Shown here: positions 52,391-61,199 of the stretch, one piece after another
Position numbering within the stretch: the first letter of the stretch is position 1
Layout: each line of letters opens with the position of its first letter
NCBI RefSeq assembly: GCF_023242315.1
Contig: NZ_JALLIY010000014.1
Span: forward strand, 62,001 to 126,000
Direction of reading: 5' to 3'
Origin: Pseudomonas sp. MWU13-2105
GTDB taxonomy: Bacteria > Pseudomonadota > Gammaproteobacteria > Pseudomonadales > Pseudomonadaceae
Length of the DNA: 64,000 nucleotides
Notes under the pieces: model-generated
What the model was told of the DNA's origin: nothing
Seen by the model: only the letters and a program-made list of their open reading frames with translations
Database searches by the model: none
Program-made: the position numbers and the translations under genes

Positions 52391-54370
52391 CTAGAGCCGC
52401 CTGGGAATGCTGAGCGCTACCGGTGGGGTGTTGGCGGGCGGTCGTCCGCAATATTCGGGGTAGTGCTTCAGGCTGAAGCCGCCATTGAAGACGGCACCGG
52501 TACGCTGGCACAGATGGATGGTGGCATCGAGGGCGCCGCGCAGGCAGGGCTCGGTCCAGCCGGCGTCGACCGAAAAGGATTCGCCGCACAGGTAGAGCCC
52601 GGAGTGGGCGGAATAGTTGCGGTTGTAGTTCATCAGGTCGATGGCCTCGTAATAGGTGCCGGGGCGATAGAGCTTGGCGGCGCCGAGGGCATTGCGATCA
52701 CTCATCCAGCGATGCACCGCGGCCTTTTGCGTGTCGATGTAAGGCGAGATCCGCCGATTGATATTGCGTGCGTGCAGCAGTATTCGATCGAGTTCGCCGA
52801 CACACTTGTCCACCAGTTCCTGGTCCGAGAACAGCGCGAGTTTGGTCGCATCGTCCTCCCAGGTGTAACTCAGCAGGATGCAGTCATACGGGTAGCTGTC
52901 GTTGTAGCGGTAGGTGTACATGTCATGGATCAGGCTGTCGGTGACCAGCGCCTGGGGGATGCCGTGGGGCTCGTCGAAAAAGCTTTTTTTCAGCGGCGCA
53001 AACACCTTGCAGCTGGTTTCCCAGTGGGCGGTCTTGTAGGCGCTGCGGATGTGGAATGGCAGCATTCGCTCGTCGAACCCCCTGAGTTCGACGGTGGTTT
53101 CGATCAGCCAGGACGGCAGGGTGAGAATCACCGAGTCGAAGACATCGCTGCGCTGTTCGCGGCGTTGTGGATCGTTCCATTGCCAGGCGTAGTCGACGCG
53201 AATCCGCTGGTCGGGCAGTTTGCTCAGGCCGTTGACCTGGGCCTGGGTGGTGAACCCGGCGCCGCGCTGTCGGCAATGGTCGTAGAAGGACAGGCCGCGT
53301 CCTTCGACCGGCATGAACAACAGGCATTCGTCCAGCGCGGCAACGCCCAGGTAGCGCGGGCCGTCGAAGGCCAGGCCGTTGCAGTCGAGCAGTGTGCCGG
53401 CCCGCAGGTGTGGCGACGGCAGTGGGTTGCCGCGCTCATCGACCCGACCGTGGATCAATTGCAGGCGGTTGCTGAAACCGAAGATCGCGGTGCGGATCGG
53501 GTACAGGCTGCAGGCGTCATAGAAGGCGCCCCAACTGCCGTCGCCGATGCCGATGGCATAGAAGATCGCCGACTCTTCGGCGCTCATGCCCACGCCACCG
53601 AAATTCCCCGGCTCGTCCGCTTGCCAGTGGCTGATGGCTGGCAGTGTGACCAGGTTGCGAAACGACAAGCTCTCGTAACGTTGGACAATCGCCGACCAGA
53701 AGCCTTCCCACTCTGCACTGGCGTAGTGGGCCTCGACCTGGCGGGTCATGCGTTCGGCGAAGCGGCGCCATTTGTCGTGGACCTGTTTCAGCAGTTTCCC
53801 CGGTGGTGGGGTCTGGCCGTCGCGGTTGTCCCAGATCAGCATGCGCGGGGTGTCCTGGCCCTCGAGCAGGCCCTCACGGAGGAAAATCCCGGTGCTCCGG
53901 ACCTGGGCGCTGCCCGGGTTGGCGAAGTCGGAAAGGCGCAGGTCGAACCGTTCGCTGTAGTGGGCGAGCACGGAGCGTCCCTGCTGTGGCGTTTCATCGG
54001 CACGGTTGAAATACGGCAGGCGCATCGCGCCCATTTCGAAGGGGGTGGAACCGCTGGTGGCGGGCTGGCTTTTGTCGATCACCGTCAGGTGCCGGCCGCC
54101 GATCCGCCGGGACTGTTCGAGCAGGGTGATGTCGGTGAAGCCGCAGCGCAGCAGCTCGTGGGCCGCGCTGAGGCCGGTGACGCCGGCGCCGATGATGCAG
54201 ATCCGGTGGCCAGTATCGGTGGCGCGGGCCACGCCGCCGGCTTGCTCGACCAGTCGGCGATAGTCGAAGCAGAGGTCCGGCGGATTGGGGAAGCGGGCGC
54301 GCCAGGCGCGGCTGGGCTCCACCGTCGGTGTCGGGAAAGAGGGCTGCTGTTGAGCCAATCCAATAGGCAT
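52391..54370 (-). CDS. flavin amine oxidase of the amino-acid 2-monooxygenase type
   Basis: This 659-residue FAD enzyme has the ADP-binding fold HRICIIGAGVTGLSAAHELL (GxGxxG at 61-66, ribose-binding Glu85), FEMGAMRLPYF as in the tryptophan, phenylalanine and lysine 2-monooxygenases, SYTWEDDATKLALF, and a C-terminal flavin motif GLYLCGESFSVDAGWTEPCLRGALDA. Such enzymes turn an L-amino acid into the amide with loss of CO2 (IaaM, DavB), or oxidise it to the imino acid. The first 50 residues precede the FAD fold and could be a regulatory segment. It heads the four-gene cassette, and the next gene is a probable amidase. The amino-acid substrate cannot be read from the sequence. Confidence 0.85.
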   Translation of the reverse strand: MPIGLAQQQPSFPTPTVEPSRAWRARFPNPPDLCFDYRRLVEQAGGVARATDTGHRICIIGAGVTGLSAAHELLRCGFTDITLLEQSRRIGGRHLTVIDKSQPATSGSTPFEMGAMRLPYFNRADETPQQGRSVLAHYSERFDLRLSDFANPGSAQVRSTGIFLREGLLEGQDTPRMLIWDNRDGQTPPPGKLLKQVHDKWRRFAERMTRQVEAHYASAEWEGFWSAIVQRYESLSFRNLVTLPAISHWQADEPGNFGGVGMSAEESAIFYAIGIGDGSWGAFYDACSLYPIRTAIFGFSNRLQLIHGRVDERGNPLPSPHLRAGTLLDCNGLAFDGPRYLGVAALDECLLFMPVEGRGLSFYDHCRQRGAGFTTQAQVNGLSKLPDQRIRVDYAWQWNDPQRREQRSDVFDSVILTLPSWLIETTVELRGFDERMLPFHIRSAYKTAHWETSCKVFAPLKKSFFDEPHGIPQALVTDSLIHDMYTYRYNDSYPYDCILLSYTWEDDATKLALFSDQELVDKCVGELDRILLHARNINRRISPYIDTQKAAVHRWMSDRNALGAAKLYRPGTYYEAIDLMNYNRNYSAHSGLYLCGESFSVDAGWTEPCLRGALDATIHLCQRTGAVFNGGFSLKHYPEYCGRPPANTPPVALSIPRRL

Positions 54371-54468
54371 GTACGACGCTCCTTGTCAGTGGCAATCGGT
54401 AGTGATTGCCGGAGCGAGTCTACGAAGGCGAGGGCAGGGCGCTGTGGTAATTAATTATGCAAGGTCGC

Positions 54469-54500
54469 GCGCCTGTGTCAGCTAGTGTCGAAACAGGCGC
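54469..54500. terminator. hairpin after the AraC-type gene
   Basis: GCGCCTGT and ACAGGCGC form an 8-bp stem directly after the regulator stop codon on the minus strand, without a clear T run. It separates the regulator gene from the cassette. Confidence 0.4.
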
Positions 54501-54507
54501 ACGGGCT

Positions 54508-55503
54508 TCATGCCGCTTGCTGGAACTGCTGGCGATACTGGTTGGGGGACAACTCGGTGTGCTGGCGGAACAGGCGTGCGAAGAAGCTGGCGTCGTCATA
54601 ACCGACTTCGTAGCTGATGGTCTTGATGCTCTTGCGGGTGCCCGACAACAGGCCCTTGGCGGTCTCGATACGCAGGCGCTGCAGGTAGTGCAATGGCTTG
54701 TCGCCGGTGGCGGTCTGGAAGCGGCGCATGAAGTTGCGAATGCTCATGCCGTGTTCCCGGGCGACATCCTCGAAGCGGAACTTGTCGGAGAAATGTTCTT
54801 CGAGCCATTGCTGGATCTGCAGGATGATCACGTCCTGGTGCAGCTTCTGCCCGCCGAAACCGATACGTCCCGGGGCGTAGCTGCGCTGGACCTCATAGAG
54901 GATATCGCGGGCCACGGCCTGGGCGACATTGGCCCCGCAGAAGCGCTCGATCAGGTAGATATAGAGGTCGCAGGCCGAGGTGGTGCCGCCGGCGCAGTAG
55001 AGGTTGTCGGCGTCGGTCAGGTGCTTGTCCTGGTTCAGCTGGACGTTGGGGTAGCGCTCGCTGAAGGCGTTGAAGAAGCGCCAGTAGGTGGTTGCCTCCT
55101 TGCCATCGAGCAGGCCGGCCTCGGCCAGCCAGAACACCCCGGTGGCCTCGCCGCAGAGCACGGCGCCGCGGGCATGTTGTTCGCGCAGCCAGGGCATGAC
55201 CTGTGGATAACGCCGACAGAGGGTGTCGAAGTCGTCCCAGAAGGCCGGCAGGATGATCACATCGGCATTTTCCAGGCCTCCGTCCACCGGCAGGATCACA
55301 TCGCTGAAGCTGCATACCGGTTTGCCGTCGGGGCTGACCAGGCGGGTTTCGAAGGCCTTGGTGAGGCCTTGGCCGAGCTGCTTGCCATAACGCAGGCTGG
55401 CCAGGTGGAAGAAGTCCTTGGCTTGCATGAGGGTGGAAGCGAATACCCGGTCGATAGCCAGGATGCTGACGCGCCGCAAGGGCGTGGAGAGTGGATTAGC
55501 CAT
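54508..55503 (-). CDS. AraC-family regulator with DJ-1/PfpI-like domain
   Basis: This 331-residue regulator has a GATase1-like N-terminal half (VSILAIDRVFASTLMQAKDFF, ADVIILPAFWDDFDTL, GAVLCGEATGVFWLAEAGLLDG) and a C-terminal AraC HTH pair (VAREHGMSIRNFMRRFQTATG and ISYEVGYDDASFFARLFRQHTELSPNQYRQQF). It is divergent from the acyl-CoA dehydrogenase gene and also upstream of the amino-acid cassette on the same strand. I recall the same regulator-dehydrogenase pair in P. aeruginosa (PA4436-PA4435), which suggests that the dehydrogenase is its main target. Confidence 0.9.
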   Translation of the reverse strand: MANPLSTPLRRVSILAIDRVFASTLMQAKDFFHLASLRYGKQLGQGLTKAFETRLVSPDGKPVCSFSDVILPVDGGLENADVIILPAFWDDFDTLCRRYPQVMPWLREQHARGAVLCGEATGVFWLAEAGLLDGKEATTYWRFFNAFSERYPNVQLNQDKHLTDADNLYCAGGTTSACDLYIYLIERFCGANVAQAVARDILYEVQRSYAPGRIGFGGQKLHQDVIILQIQQWLEEHFSDKFRFEDVAREHGMSIRNFMRRFQTATGDKPLHYLQRLRIETAKGLLSGTRKSIKTISYEVGYDDASFFARLFRQHTELSPNQYRQQFQQAA

Positions 55504-55667
55504 AATTCCATTGTTCTTATTAGCGGAAAGTTCTTATAGGGGAAAGTGGTCAACAGACGGCTGGATCGTCTTATTTTTTGGCGTATGTGTCCAGTGTTAC
55601 CCGGCAAAACACTGGCATAGGCTCTACGGGCCAATCCCGGCTTCAGTGTCTTTGCAGGTGCTCCCCC

Positions 55668-56804
55668 ATGATCCCCAGAACCCTGTTCAGTTCCGAGCAC
55701 GAGCTGTTTCGCGGCAGTGTGCGCAAGTTTCTCGAGCAGGAAGCGGCGCCCTTCCATGCCCAGTGGGAGAAGCGTGGCTATATCGACCGCGAGTTGTGGA
55801 ACAAGGCCGGGGCCCAGGGAATGCTCTGCTCCCATCTGCCGGAGGCCTATGGCGGCATGGCCGCGGACTTTCTCTATAGCGCCGTGGTGATCGAGGAAAT
55901 CAGTCGGCTGGGCCTGAGCGGCATCGGTTTTTCCCTGCATTCGGACATAGTCGCGCCGTATATCCTGCATTACGGCAGCGAGGCGCTGAAGCTCAAGTAC
56001 CTGCCCAAGCTGGTCTCCGGCGAGATGGTCACGGCCATTGCGATGACCGAGCCGGGGGCCGGCTCCGACCTGCAAGGGGTGAAGACCACCGCGCGGCTGG
56101 ACGGTGACGAGTATGTGCTCAACGGCTCGAAGACTTTTATCACCAACGGTTTTCTCGCCGACCTGGTGATTGTTGTCGCCAAGACCGATCCGCAAGCCGG
56201 GGCCAAGGGCACCAGCCTGTTCCTGGTCGAGGCCGATACACCAGGGTTCGCCAAGGGCAAGCGCCTGGAAAAGGTCGGCATGAAGGCCCAGGACACCTCC
56301 GAGCTGTTTTTCCAGGATGTGCGCGTGCCCAGGGAGAATCTGCTCGGGCAGGCCGGGATGGGCTTTGCCTATCTGATGCAGGAGTTGCCCCAGGAACGCC
56401 TGACGGTGGCGATAGGCGGTCTGGCCTCGGCCGAGGCGGCGTTGCAGTGGACGCTGGAATACACCCGTGAACGCAAGGCGTTCGGCAAGGCCATTGCCGA
56501 CTTCCAGAATACCCGCTTCAAGCTGGCGGAAATGGCCACCGAGATCCAGATCGGCCGGGTGTTTGTCGACCGCTGTCTGGAGTTGCATCTGCAAGGCCAG
56601 CTGGATGTGCCGACGGCGGCGATGGCCAAGTACTGGGGCACCGACCTGCAATGCAAGGTGCTCGACGAGTGCGTGCAACTGCACGGTGGCTACGGGTTCA
56701 TGTGGGAGTACCCGGTGGCCCGGGCCTGGGCGGATGCGCGGGTACAGCGCATCTATGCCGGGACCAATGAGATCATGAAGGAGATCATCGCCCGGTCGCT
56801 TTGA
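55668..56804 (+). CDS. acyl-CoA dehydrogenase
   Basis: This 378-residue FAD enzyme catalyses the first oxidation of acyl-CoA beta-oxidation or a related branched-chain step. The two ACAD signatures are visible: AMTEPGAGSDLQGVKT (about residues 126-141) and LDECVQLHGGYGFMWEYPVARAWADARVQRIYAGTNEIMKEII near the C-terminus. The start at 55668 (MIPRTLFSSEHELF) fits the family; AGGTG is 8 nt upstream. The chain length or branched substrate cannot be read. It is divergent from the AraC-type gene. Confidence 0.92.
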   Translation: MIPRTLFSSEHELFRGSVRKFLEQEAAPFHAQWEKRGYIDRELWNKAGAQGMLCSHLPEAYGGMAADFLYSAVVIEEISRLGLSGIGFSLHSDIVAPYILHYGSEALKLKYLPKLVSGEMVTAIAMTEPGAGSDLQGVKTTARLDGDEYVLNGSKTFITNGFLADLVIVVAKTDPQAGAKGTSLFLVEADTPGFAKGKRLEKVGMKAQDTSELFFQDVRVPRENLLGQAGMGFAYLMQELPQERLTVAIGGLASAEAALQWTLEYTRERKAFGKAIADFQNTRFKLAEMATEIQIGRVFVDRCLELHLQGQLDVPTAAMAKYWGTDLQCKVLDECVQLHGGYGFMWEYPVARAWADARVQRIYAGTNEIMKEIIARSL

Positions 56805-56850
56805 CGTCTTGGATGGGGTTGCGACGTGTGGTGATAGCCTTAAGGACCTC

Positions 56851-56975
56851 TTCGCGGGCAAGCTCCGCTCCCACAATGTCCGGGTCGTGCTCAAGATCTG
56901 TGCACGACCGAAAGCCTGTGGGAGCGGAGCTTGTCGGGACGCCGCACCGCCGCGAAGGCGCAGGAACAGGCGCCG
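56851..56975. repeat. REP doublet, TGTGGGAGCGG family, outward orientation
   Basis: TTCGCGGGCAAGCTCCGCTC at 56851 and TGTGGGAGCGGAGCTTGTCG at 56917 are inverted, and a CGTGC...GCACG hairpin lies between. The units face away from each other compared with the copies at 731 and 8383. It lies between the convergent dehydrogenase and aldo/keto reductase genes. Confidence 0.8.
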
Positions 56976-56992
56976 CCTGATCCGCAGGCCAG

Positions 56993-58033
56993 TTACGGAG
57001 CCGGGTTTGGATGATCCTTGTGGATCGCCTCGATCCCCGCCAGCACTTCGTCCGATAGTTTCAGGTCGGCGCTGGCAATGTTGCTGTCCAATTGCTCCAG
57101 CGTCGTCGCCCCGATGATGTTGCTGGTGACGAACGGTTGCCGGGTGACGAACGCCAGGGCCATCTGTGCCGGGTCCAGGCCGTGTTCGCGGGCCAGGGCG
57201 ACATAACGGCTGCACGCCGCTTCCGATTGCGGATTGAAATACCGGCTGAAGCGGCTGTACAGGCTCAGGCGCGCCTTGTCCGGCCGTGCGCCGCCTTCAT
57301 ACTTGCCCGACAGGAAGCCGAACGCCATCGGCGAATAGGCCAGCAGGCCGCACTGTTCGCGCAGGGCGACTTCCGCCAGGCCCACTTCGAAGCTGCGGTT
57401 GAGCAGGTTGTAGGGGTTCTGGATCGACACCGCCCGCGGCCAGCCGCGGCGCTCGGCCTCGAGCAGGAATTTCATGGTGCCCCACGGGGTTTCGTTGGAC
57501 AGGCCGATATGGCGGATCTTGCCGGCCTTGACCTGCTCGTCCAGCGCTTCGAGGATCTCCTCGATCGGCGTGAAACTTTCATCGGCCTTGTGCTTGTAGC
57601 CCAGTTGGCCGAAGTAGTTGGTGCTGCGCTCCGGCCAGTGCAACTGGTAGAGGTCGATCCAGTCGGTCTGCAGGCGCTTGAGGCTGGCATCCAGGGCTTC
57701 GACGATATGTCGGCGGTTGTGCTTGAGCTGGCCGTCGCGGATATAGCCGATGCCGTTGCCGGGGCCGGCGATCTTGCTGGCCAGGATCCAGTCGGCGCGA
57801 TCGCCGCGCTGCTTGAACCAGTTGCCGATGATGCGCTCGGTGCTGGCATAGGTTTCGGCCTTGGGCGGTACCGGGTACATCTCGGCGGTGTCGAGGAAAT
57901 TGATGCCGGCGCTTTTCGCCCGTTCGATCTGGGCAAAGGCCTGATCCTGGGTGTTCTGCTCGCCCCAGGTCATGGTTCCCAGGCAAATTGCGCTCACATT
58001 CAGATCGGTCTGGCCTAGCTGACGGTATTCCAT
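56993..58033 (-). CDS. aldo/keto reductase (Tas-like)
   Basis: This 346-residue NADP(H)-dependent oxidoreductase has the AKR tetrad: Asp and Tyr in NFLDTAEMYPVP, Lys in WILASKIAGPG and His in LYQLHWPER. The C-terminal cofactor site is seen in SNIIGATTLEQLDSNI. It resembles E. coli Tas. The ATG at 58033 (MEYRQLGQTDLNVS) is 8 nt from AGGAG. A longer reading to 58087 has no ribosome site. It is divergent from rplM. Confidence 0.9.
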   Translation of the reverse strand: MEYRQLGQTDLNVSAICLGTMTWGEQNTQDQAFAQIERAKSAGINFLDTAEMYPVPPKAETYASTERIIGNWFKQRGDRADWILASKIAGPGNGIGYIRDGQLKHNRRHIVEALDASLKRLQTDWIDLYQLHWPERSTNYFGQLGYKHKADESFTPIEEILEALDEQVKAGKIRHIGLSNETPWGTMKFLLEAERRGWPRAVSIQNPYNLLNRSFEVGLAEVALREQCGLLAYSPMAFGFLSGKYEGGARPDKARLSLYSRFSRYFNPQSEAACSRYVALAREHGLDPAQMALAFVTRQPFVTSNIIGATTLEQLDSNIASADLKLSDEVLAGIEAIHKDHPNPAP

Positions 58034-58209
58034 TGGCGGCTCCTGTGGGAAAGCATCCATAAAAGCAGGTTGAATTTTTTTTCGCAATCTGCATAATTAC
58101 GCACCTCTTTATGCAGTGGAAGTGATGCGCCGCCGCCAAAGAATCTTGCCGTTGAACGGACGCGCCGACCCGAGCCCCCGAAAGCGTCTGTATCCGGCTG
58201 CCTTTGACC

Positions 58210-58238
58210 TTGTCAAAGTACGCACTATTCAGTAAGAT
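58210..58238 (+). promoter_or_regulatory. predicted promoter of rplM-rpsI
   Basis: TTGTCA (58210-58215) and TAAGAT (58233-58238) are separated by exactly 17 bp, about 40 bp before the rplM start codon. Confidence 0.55.
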
Positions 58239-58278
58239 CCGCCGTCTTATTTACAGGCGGCCCCTGAGGCTATAAAGA

Positions 58279-58707
58279 ATGAAAACTTTTACTGCTAAAC
58301 CGGAAACAGTTAAGCGCGACTGGTTTATCGTCGACGCTGCTGGTCAGACCCTGGGTCGTCTGGCCACCGAAATCGCGAGCCGCCTGCGTGGCAAGCACAA
58401 AGTCGAATACACTCCGCACGTTGACACCGGTGACTACATCGTTGTTATCAATGCTGAGCAAGTACGCGTTACCGGTGCTAAAACCACCGACAAAATGTAC
58501 TACTCCCACTCCGGTTTCCCGGGCGGCATCAAGTCGATCAACTTTGAAAAGCTGATCGCCAAGGCCCCTGAGCGCGTGATCGAGACCGCGGTCAAAGGCA
58601 TGCTGCCTAAGAACCCGCTGGGTCGCGACATGTACCGTAAGCTGAAAGTCTATGCGGGCGCTGTTCACCCTCATACTGCTCAGCAGCCCCAAGAACTGAA
58701 GATTTAA
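58279..58707 (+). CDS. rplM: 50S ribosomal protein L13
   Basis: This 142-residue protein is an early-assembling large-subunit component ([41 protein letters not shown]). The length and C-terminus ([21 protein letters not shown]) match the family. Codon use is visibly different from neighbours (more T-ending codons, as in highly expressed genes). The ATG lacks a strong Shine-Dalgarno; GAGG lies about 10 nt upstream. It is co-transcribed with rpsI, 14 nt later. Confidence 0.98.
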   Translation: MKTFTAKPETVKRDWFIVDAAGQTLGRLATEIASRLRGKHKVEYTPHVDTGDYIVVINAEQVRVTGAKTTDKMYYSHSGFPGGIKSINFEKLIAKAPERVIETAVKGMLPKNPLGRDMYRKLKVYAGAVHPHTAQQPQELKI

Positions 58708-58721
58708 CGGAATAGTTCATT

Positions 58722-59114
58722 ATGTCGGCGACTCAAAATTACGGCACTGGCCGTCGCAAGACTGCAACCGCACGCGTTTTCCTGCGTCCGGGTACTGGCA
58801 ACATCTCCATCAACAACCGCACCCTGGACACGTTCTTCGGTCGCGAAACTGCCCGCATGGTAGTTCGCCAGCCGCTGGAACTGACTGAGACTACCGAGAA
58901 ATTCGATATCTACGTCACTGTCATCGGTGGTGGTGTGAGTGGTCAAGCTGGCGCAATCCGCCACGGCATCACTCGTGCTCTGATGGACTACGACGAGACT
59001 CTGCGCGGTGCTCTGCGCAAAGCCGGCTTCGTAACCCGCGATGCTCGTGAAGTTGAACGTAAGAAAGTCGGTCTGCGTAAAGCGCGTAAGCGTCCGCAGT
59101 ACTCGAAGCGTTAA
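58722..59114 (+). CDS. rpsI: 30S ribosomal protein S9
   Basis: This 130-residue small-subunit protein ends in the conserved basic tail [18 protein letters not shown], which reaches the P-site tRNA. The N-terminal stretch [22 protein letters not shown] is typical. It is the second gene of the rplM-rpsI operon and ends before a strong terminator. Confidence 0.98.
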   Translation: MSATQNYGTGRRKTATARVFLRPGTGNISINNRTLDTFFGRETARMVVRQPLELTETTEKFDIYVTVIGGGVSGQAGAIRHGITRALMDYDETLRGALRKAGFVTRDAREVERKKVGLRKARKRPQYSKR

Positions 59115-59154
59115 TTCGGTCCTCGTACCGTTTTACGTTTCAGTTCTACGTTTT

Positions 59155-59192
59155 AAAAAAAGCCCGGTTTCCTTGTGGAACCGGGCTTTTTT
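59155..59192 (+). terminator. intrinsic terminator of rplM-rpsI
   Basis: AAAAAAGCCCGGTTTCC and GGAACCGGGCTTTTTT form a strong stem with T run, about 40 nt after the rpsI stop. Confidence 0.93.
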
Positions 59193-59218
59193 GTGGGCTA
59201 AATATTTTCCTGTGACAA

Positions 59219-59246
59219 CTTGCCACATCCGTAGACCCCCTATACT
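59219..59246 (+). promoter_or_regulatory. candidate promoter of petABC
   Basis: CTTGCC/TTGCCA (59219-59225) and TATACT (59241-59246) are 15-16 bp apart, which is short of the ideal 17. It lies about 145 bp before petA, so a leader of about 140 nt is implied. Confidence 0.4.
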
Positions 59247-59391
59247 ACAAGGCCTGGGGCAGGGTAGGACTGGTAATTACCTTGTCATACGTGGGGCTTT
59301 TCATTACCATTCGGCAAAATTTATAAGTACAAAGTTTTACTTAGTAGATGCCTGATTTAACAGGCCACAAAAGCTGATGGGAGAGGACTGA

Positions 59392-59988
59392 ATGAGTAGC
59401 AATGACGGCGTGAATGCAGGCCGGCGTCGCTTCCTCGTAGCAGCCACATCCGTGGTAGGAGCTGCAGGAGCGGTGGGGGCTGCGGTCCCGTTCGTGGGGT
59501 CATGGTTTCCCAGTGCCAAGGCGAAAGCCGCAGGGGCACCGGTGAAGGTGAACATCAGCAAGATCGAGCGTGGGCAGCAGATGATTGCTGAGTGGCGAGG
59601 TCAACCGGTGTTTATCGTTCACCGGACCCCGGAGATTCTGGGAAATCTCGCCAAGATCGAGGATCGCTTGTCCGACCCCGATTCCAAGGCATCTACGCAA
59701 CCCACCTATGTCGACCCCAAGAACCGATCGATCAAGCCGGAGCTGCTGCTGCTGATCGGTATCTGCACGCACCTGGGCTGCTCGCCGACCTTCCGTCCGG
59801 AAGTTGCGCCCGCTGATCTGGGCGCCGACTGGGTTGGTGGTTATTTCTGCCCTTGCCACGGTTCTCACTACGATCTGGCTGGTCGCGTCTACAAGGCGCA
59901 ACCCGCGCCTTTGAACCTGCCGGTCCCGCCGCATTCCTATGAGTCCGACACGATTATTGTGATTGGCGTCGATACGGAGAAAGCGTGA
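59392..59988 (+). CDS. petA: ubiquinol-cytochrome c reductase Rieske iron-sulfur subunit
   Basis: This 198-residue subunit of the cytochrome bc1 complex carries the 2Fe-2S cluster. The N-terminus has a twin-arginine signal (GRRRFLVAATSVVGAAGAVGAA) that serves as the membrane anchor. The cluster ligands are in CTHLGCSP and CPCHGSHYD. GAGAGGA precedes the ATG. The stop codon overlaps the petB start by one base (TGATG). Confidence 0.97.
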   Translation: MSSNDGVNAGRRRFLVAATSVVGAAGAVGAAVPFVGSWFPSAKAKAAGAPVKVNISKIERGQQMIAEWRGQPVFIVHRTPEILGNLAKIEDRLSDPDSKASTQPTYVDPKNRSIKPELLLLIGICTHLGCSPTFRPEVAPADLGADWVGGYFCPCHGSHYDLAGRVYKAQPAPLNLPVPPHSYESDTIIVIGVDTEKA

Positions 59989-61199
59989 TGAGCAAGTTCA
60001 TGGATTGGGTCGATGCGCGCTTTCCCGCCACCAAGATGTGGGAAGACCATCTCAGCAAGTATTACGCTCCGAAGAATTTCAACTTTTTCTACTTTTTTGG
60101 CTCCCTGGCGTTGCTGGTGCTGGTCAATCAGATCGTCACCGGTGTCTGGTTGACGATGAGCTACACCCCGTCGGCGGAAGAGGCCTTCGCTTCCGTCGAG
60201 TACATCATGCGCGACGTCGAGTACGGCTCGATCCTGCGCCTGCTGCACTCCACCGGCGCTTCGGCGTTCTTTATCGTGGTCTACCTGCACATGTTCCGTG
60301 GCTTGCTTTACGGTTCGTACCAGAAGCCCCGTGAGCTGGTGTGGCTGTTCGGCATGCTGATCTACCTGGCGCTGATGGCCGAGGCCTTCATGGGCTACCT
60401 GCTGCCGTGGGGGCAGATGTCCTACTGGGGCGCCCAGGTGATCATCTCGCTGTTCGGCGCGATCCCGGTCATCGGTAACGACCTGACCCAGTGGATTCGC
60501 GGTGATTACCTGATTTCCGGGATCACCCTGAACCGCTTCTTCGCCCTGCACGTGGTGGCCCTGCCGATCGTCATCCTCGGCCTGGTGGTGCTGCACGTAC
60601 TGGCGCTGCACGAAGTCGGTTCGAACAACCCGGACGGCGTCGATATCAAGAAGCACAAGGACGAGAACGGCGTACCGCTGGATGGCATCGCCTTCCACCC
60701 GTACTACACCGTGAAGGATATCGTCGGTGTGGTGGTGTTCCTGTTCATCTTCTGCTCCATCGTGTTCTTCTTCCCGGAAATGGGTGGGTATTTCCTCGAA
60801 AAACCCAACTTCGAAGTGGCCAACGCCTTCAAGACGCCTGAGCACATTGCCCCGGTCTGGTACTTCACGCCGTTCTACGCGATCCTGCGGGCCGTCCCGG
60901 ATAAACTCATGGGCGTCATGGCCATGGGCGCGTCGATCGCCGTGCTGTTCGTCCTGCCGTGGCTGGACCGCAGTCCCGTCAAGTCGATGCGCTACAAGGG
61001 CTGGCTGAGCAAGATCTGGCTGTGGGTATTCTGTATCGCTTTCGTCACCCTTGGCTGGCTGGGGGTGATGCCGCCGACACCGGAGCGCACGCTGCTGTCG
61101 CGGATCTGTACGGTCCTGTATTTCGCCTACTTCATTCTGATGCCGTTCTATACCCGGCTCGAGAAGACCAAACCGGTTCCGGAAAGGGTGACTGGCTGA
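59988..61199 (+). CDS. petB: cytochrome b subunit of bc1 complex
   Basis: This 403-residue inner-membrane subunit binds two b hemes and forms both quinone sites. The heme-ligand His pairs lie in LRLLHSTGASAFFIVVYLHMFRG and RFFALHVVALPIVILGLVVLHVLALHEVGSNNP. The Qo-site PEWY motif appears as PVWY (HIAPVWYFTPFYAILR), with Glu replaced by Val. This is the same variant reported for some proteobacteria, so it is not necessarily a defect. It overlaps petA and petC by one base each, implying translational coupling. Confidence 0.96.
   Translation: MSKFMDWVDARFPATKMWEDHLSKYYAPKNFNFFYFFGSLALLVLVNQIVTGVWLTMSYTPSAEEAFASVEYIMRDVEYGSILRLLHSTGASAFFIVVYLHMFRGLLYGSYQKPRELVWLFGMLIYLALMAEAFMGYLLPWGQMSYWGAQVIISLFGAIPVIGNDLTQWIRGDYLISGITLNRFFALHVVALPIVILGLVVLHVLALHEVGSNNPDGVDIKKHKDENGVPLDGIAFHPYYTVKDIVGVVVFLFIFCSIVFFFPEMGGYFLEKPNFEVANAFKTPEHIAPVWYFTPFYAILRAVPDKLMGVMAMGASIAVLFVLPWLDRSPVKSMRYKGWLSKIWLWVFCIAFVTLGWLGVMPPTPERTLLSRICTVLYFAYFILMPFYTRLEKTKPVPERVTG

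Noticed and set aside
52322-54454. 710-residue open frame antisense to the flavin oxidase
   Set aside because: Covers the oxidase exactly and lacks any recognisable motif; the oxidase has FAD and substrate motifs.
55296-57215. 639-residue minus-strand frame across the acyl-CoA dehydrogenase
   Set aside because: It runs through a REP element, a gene start and two real genes on different strands, so it is chance.
60840-60880. Loss of the PEWY Glu in cytochrome b (PVWY)
   Set aside because: The Val form is a known natural variant in proteobacterial cytochrome b, so I do not treat it as a defect.
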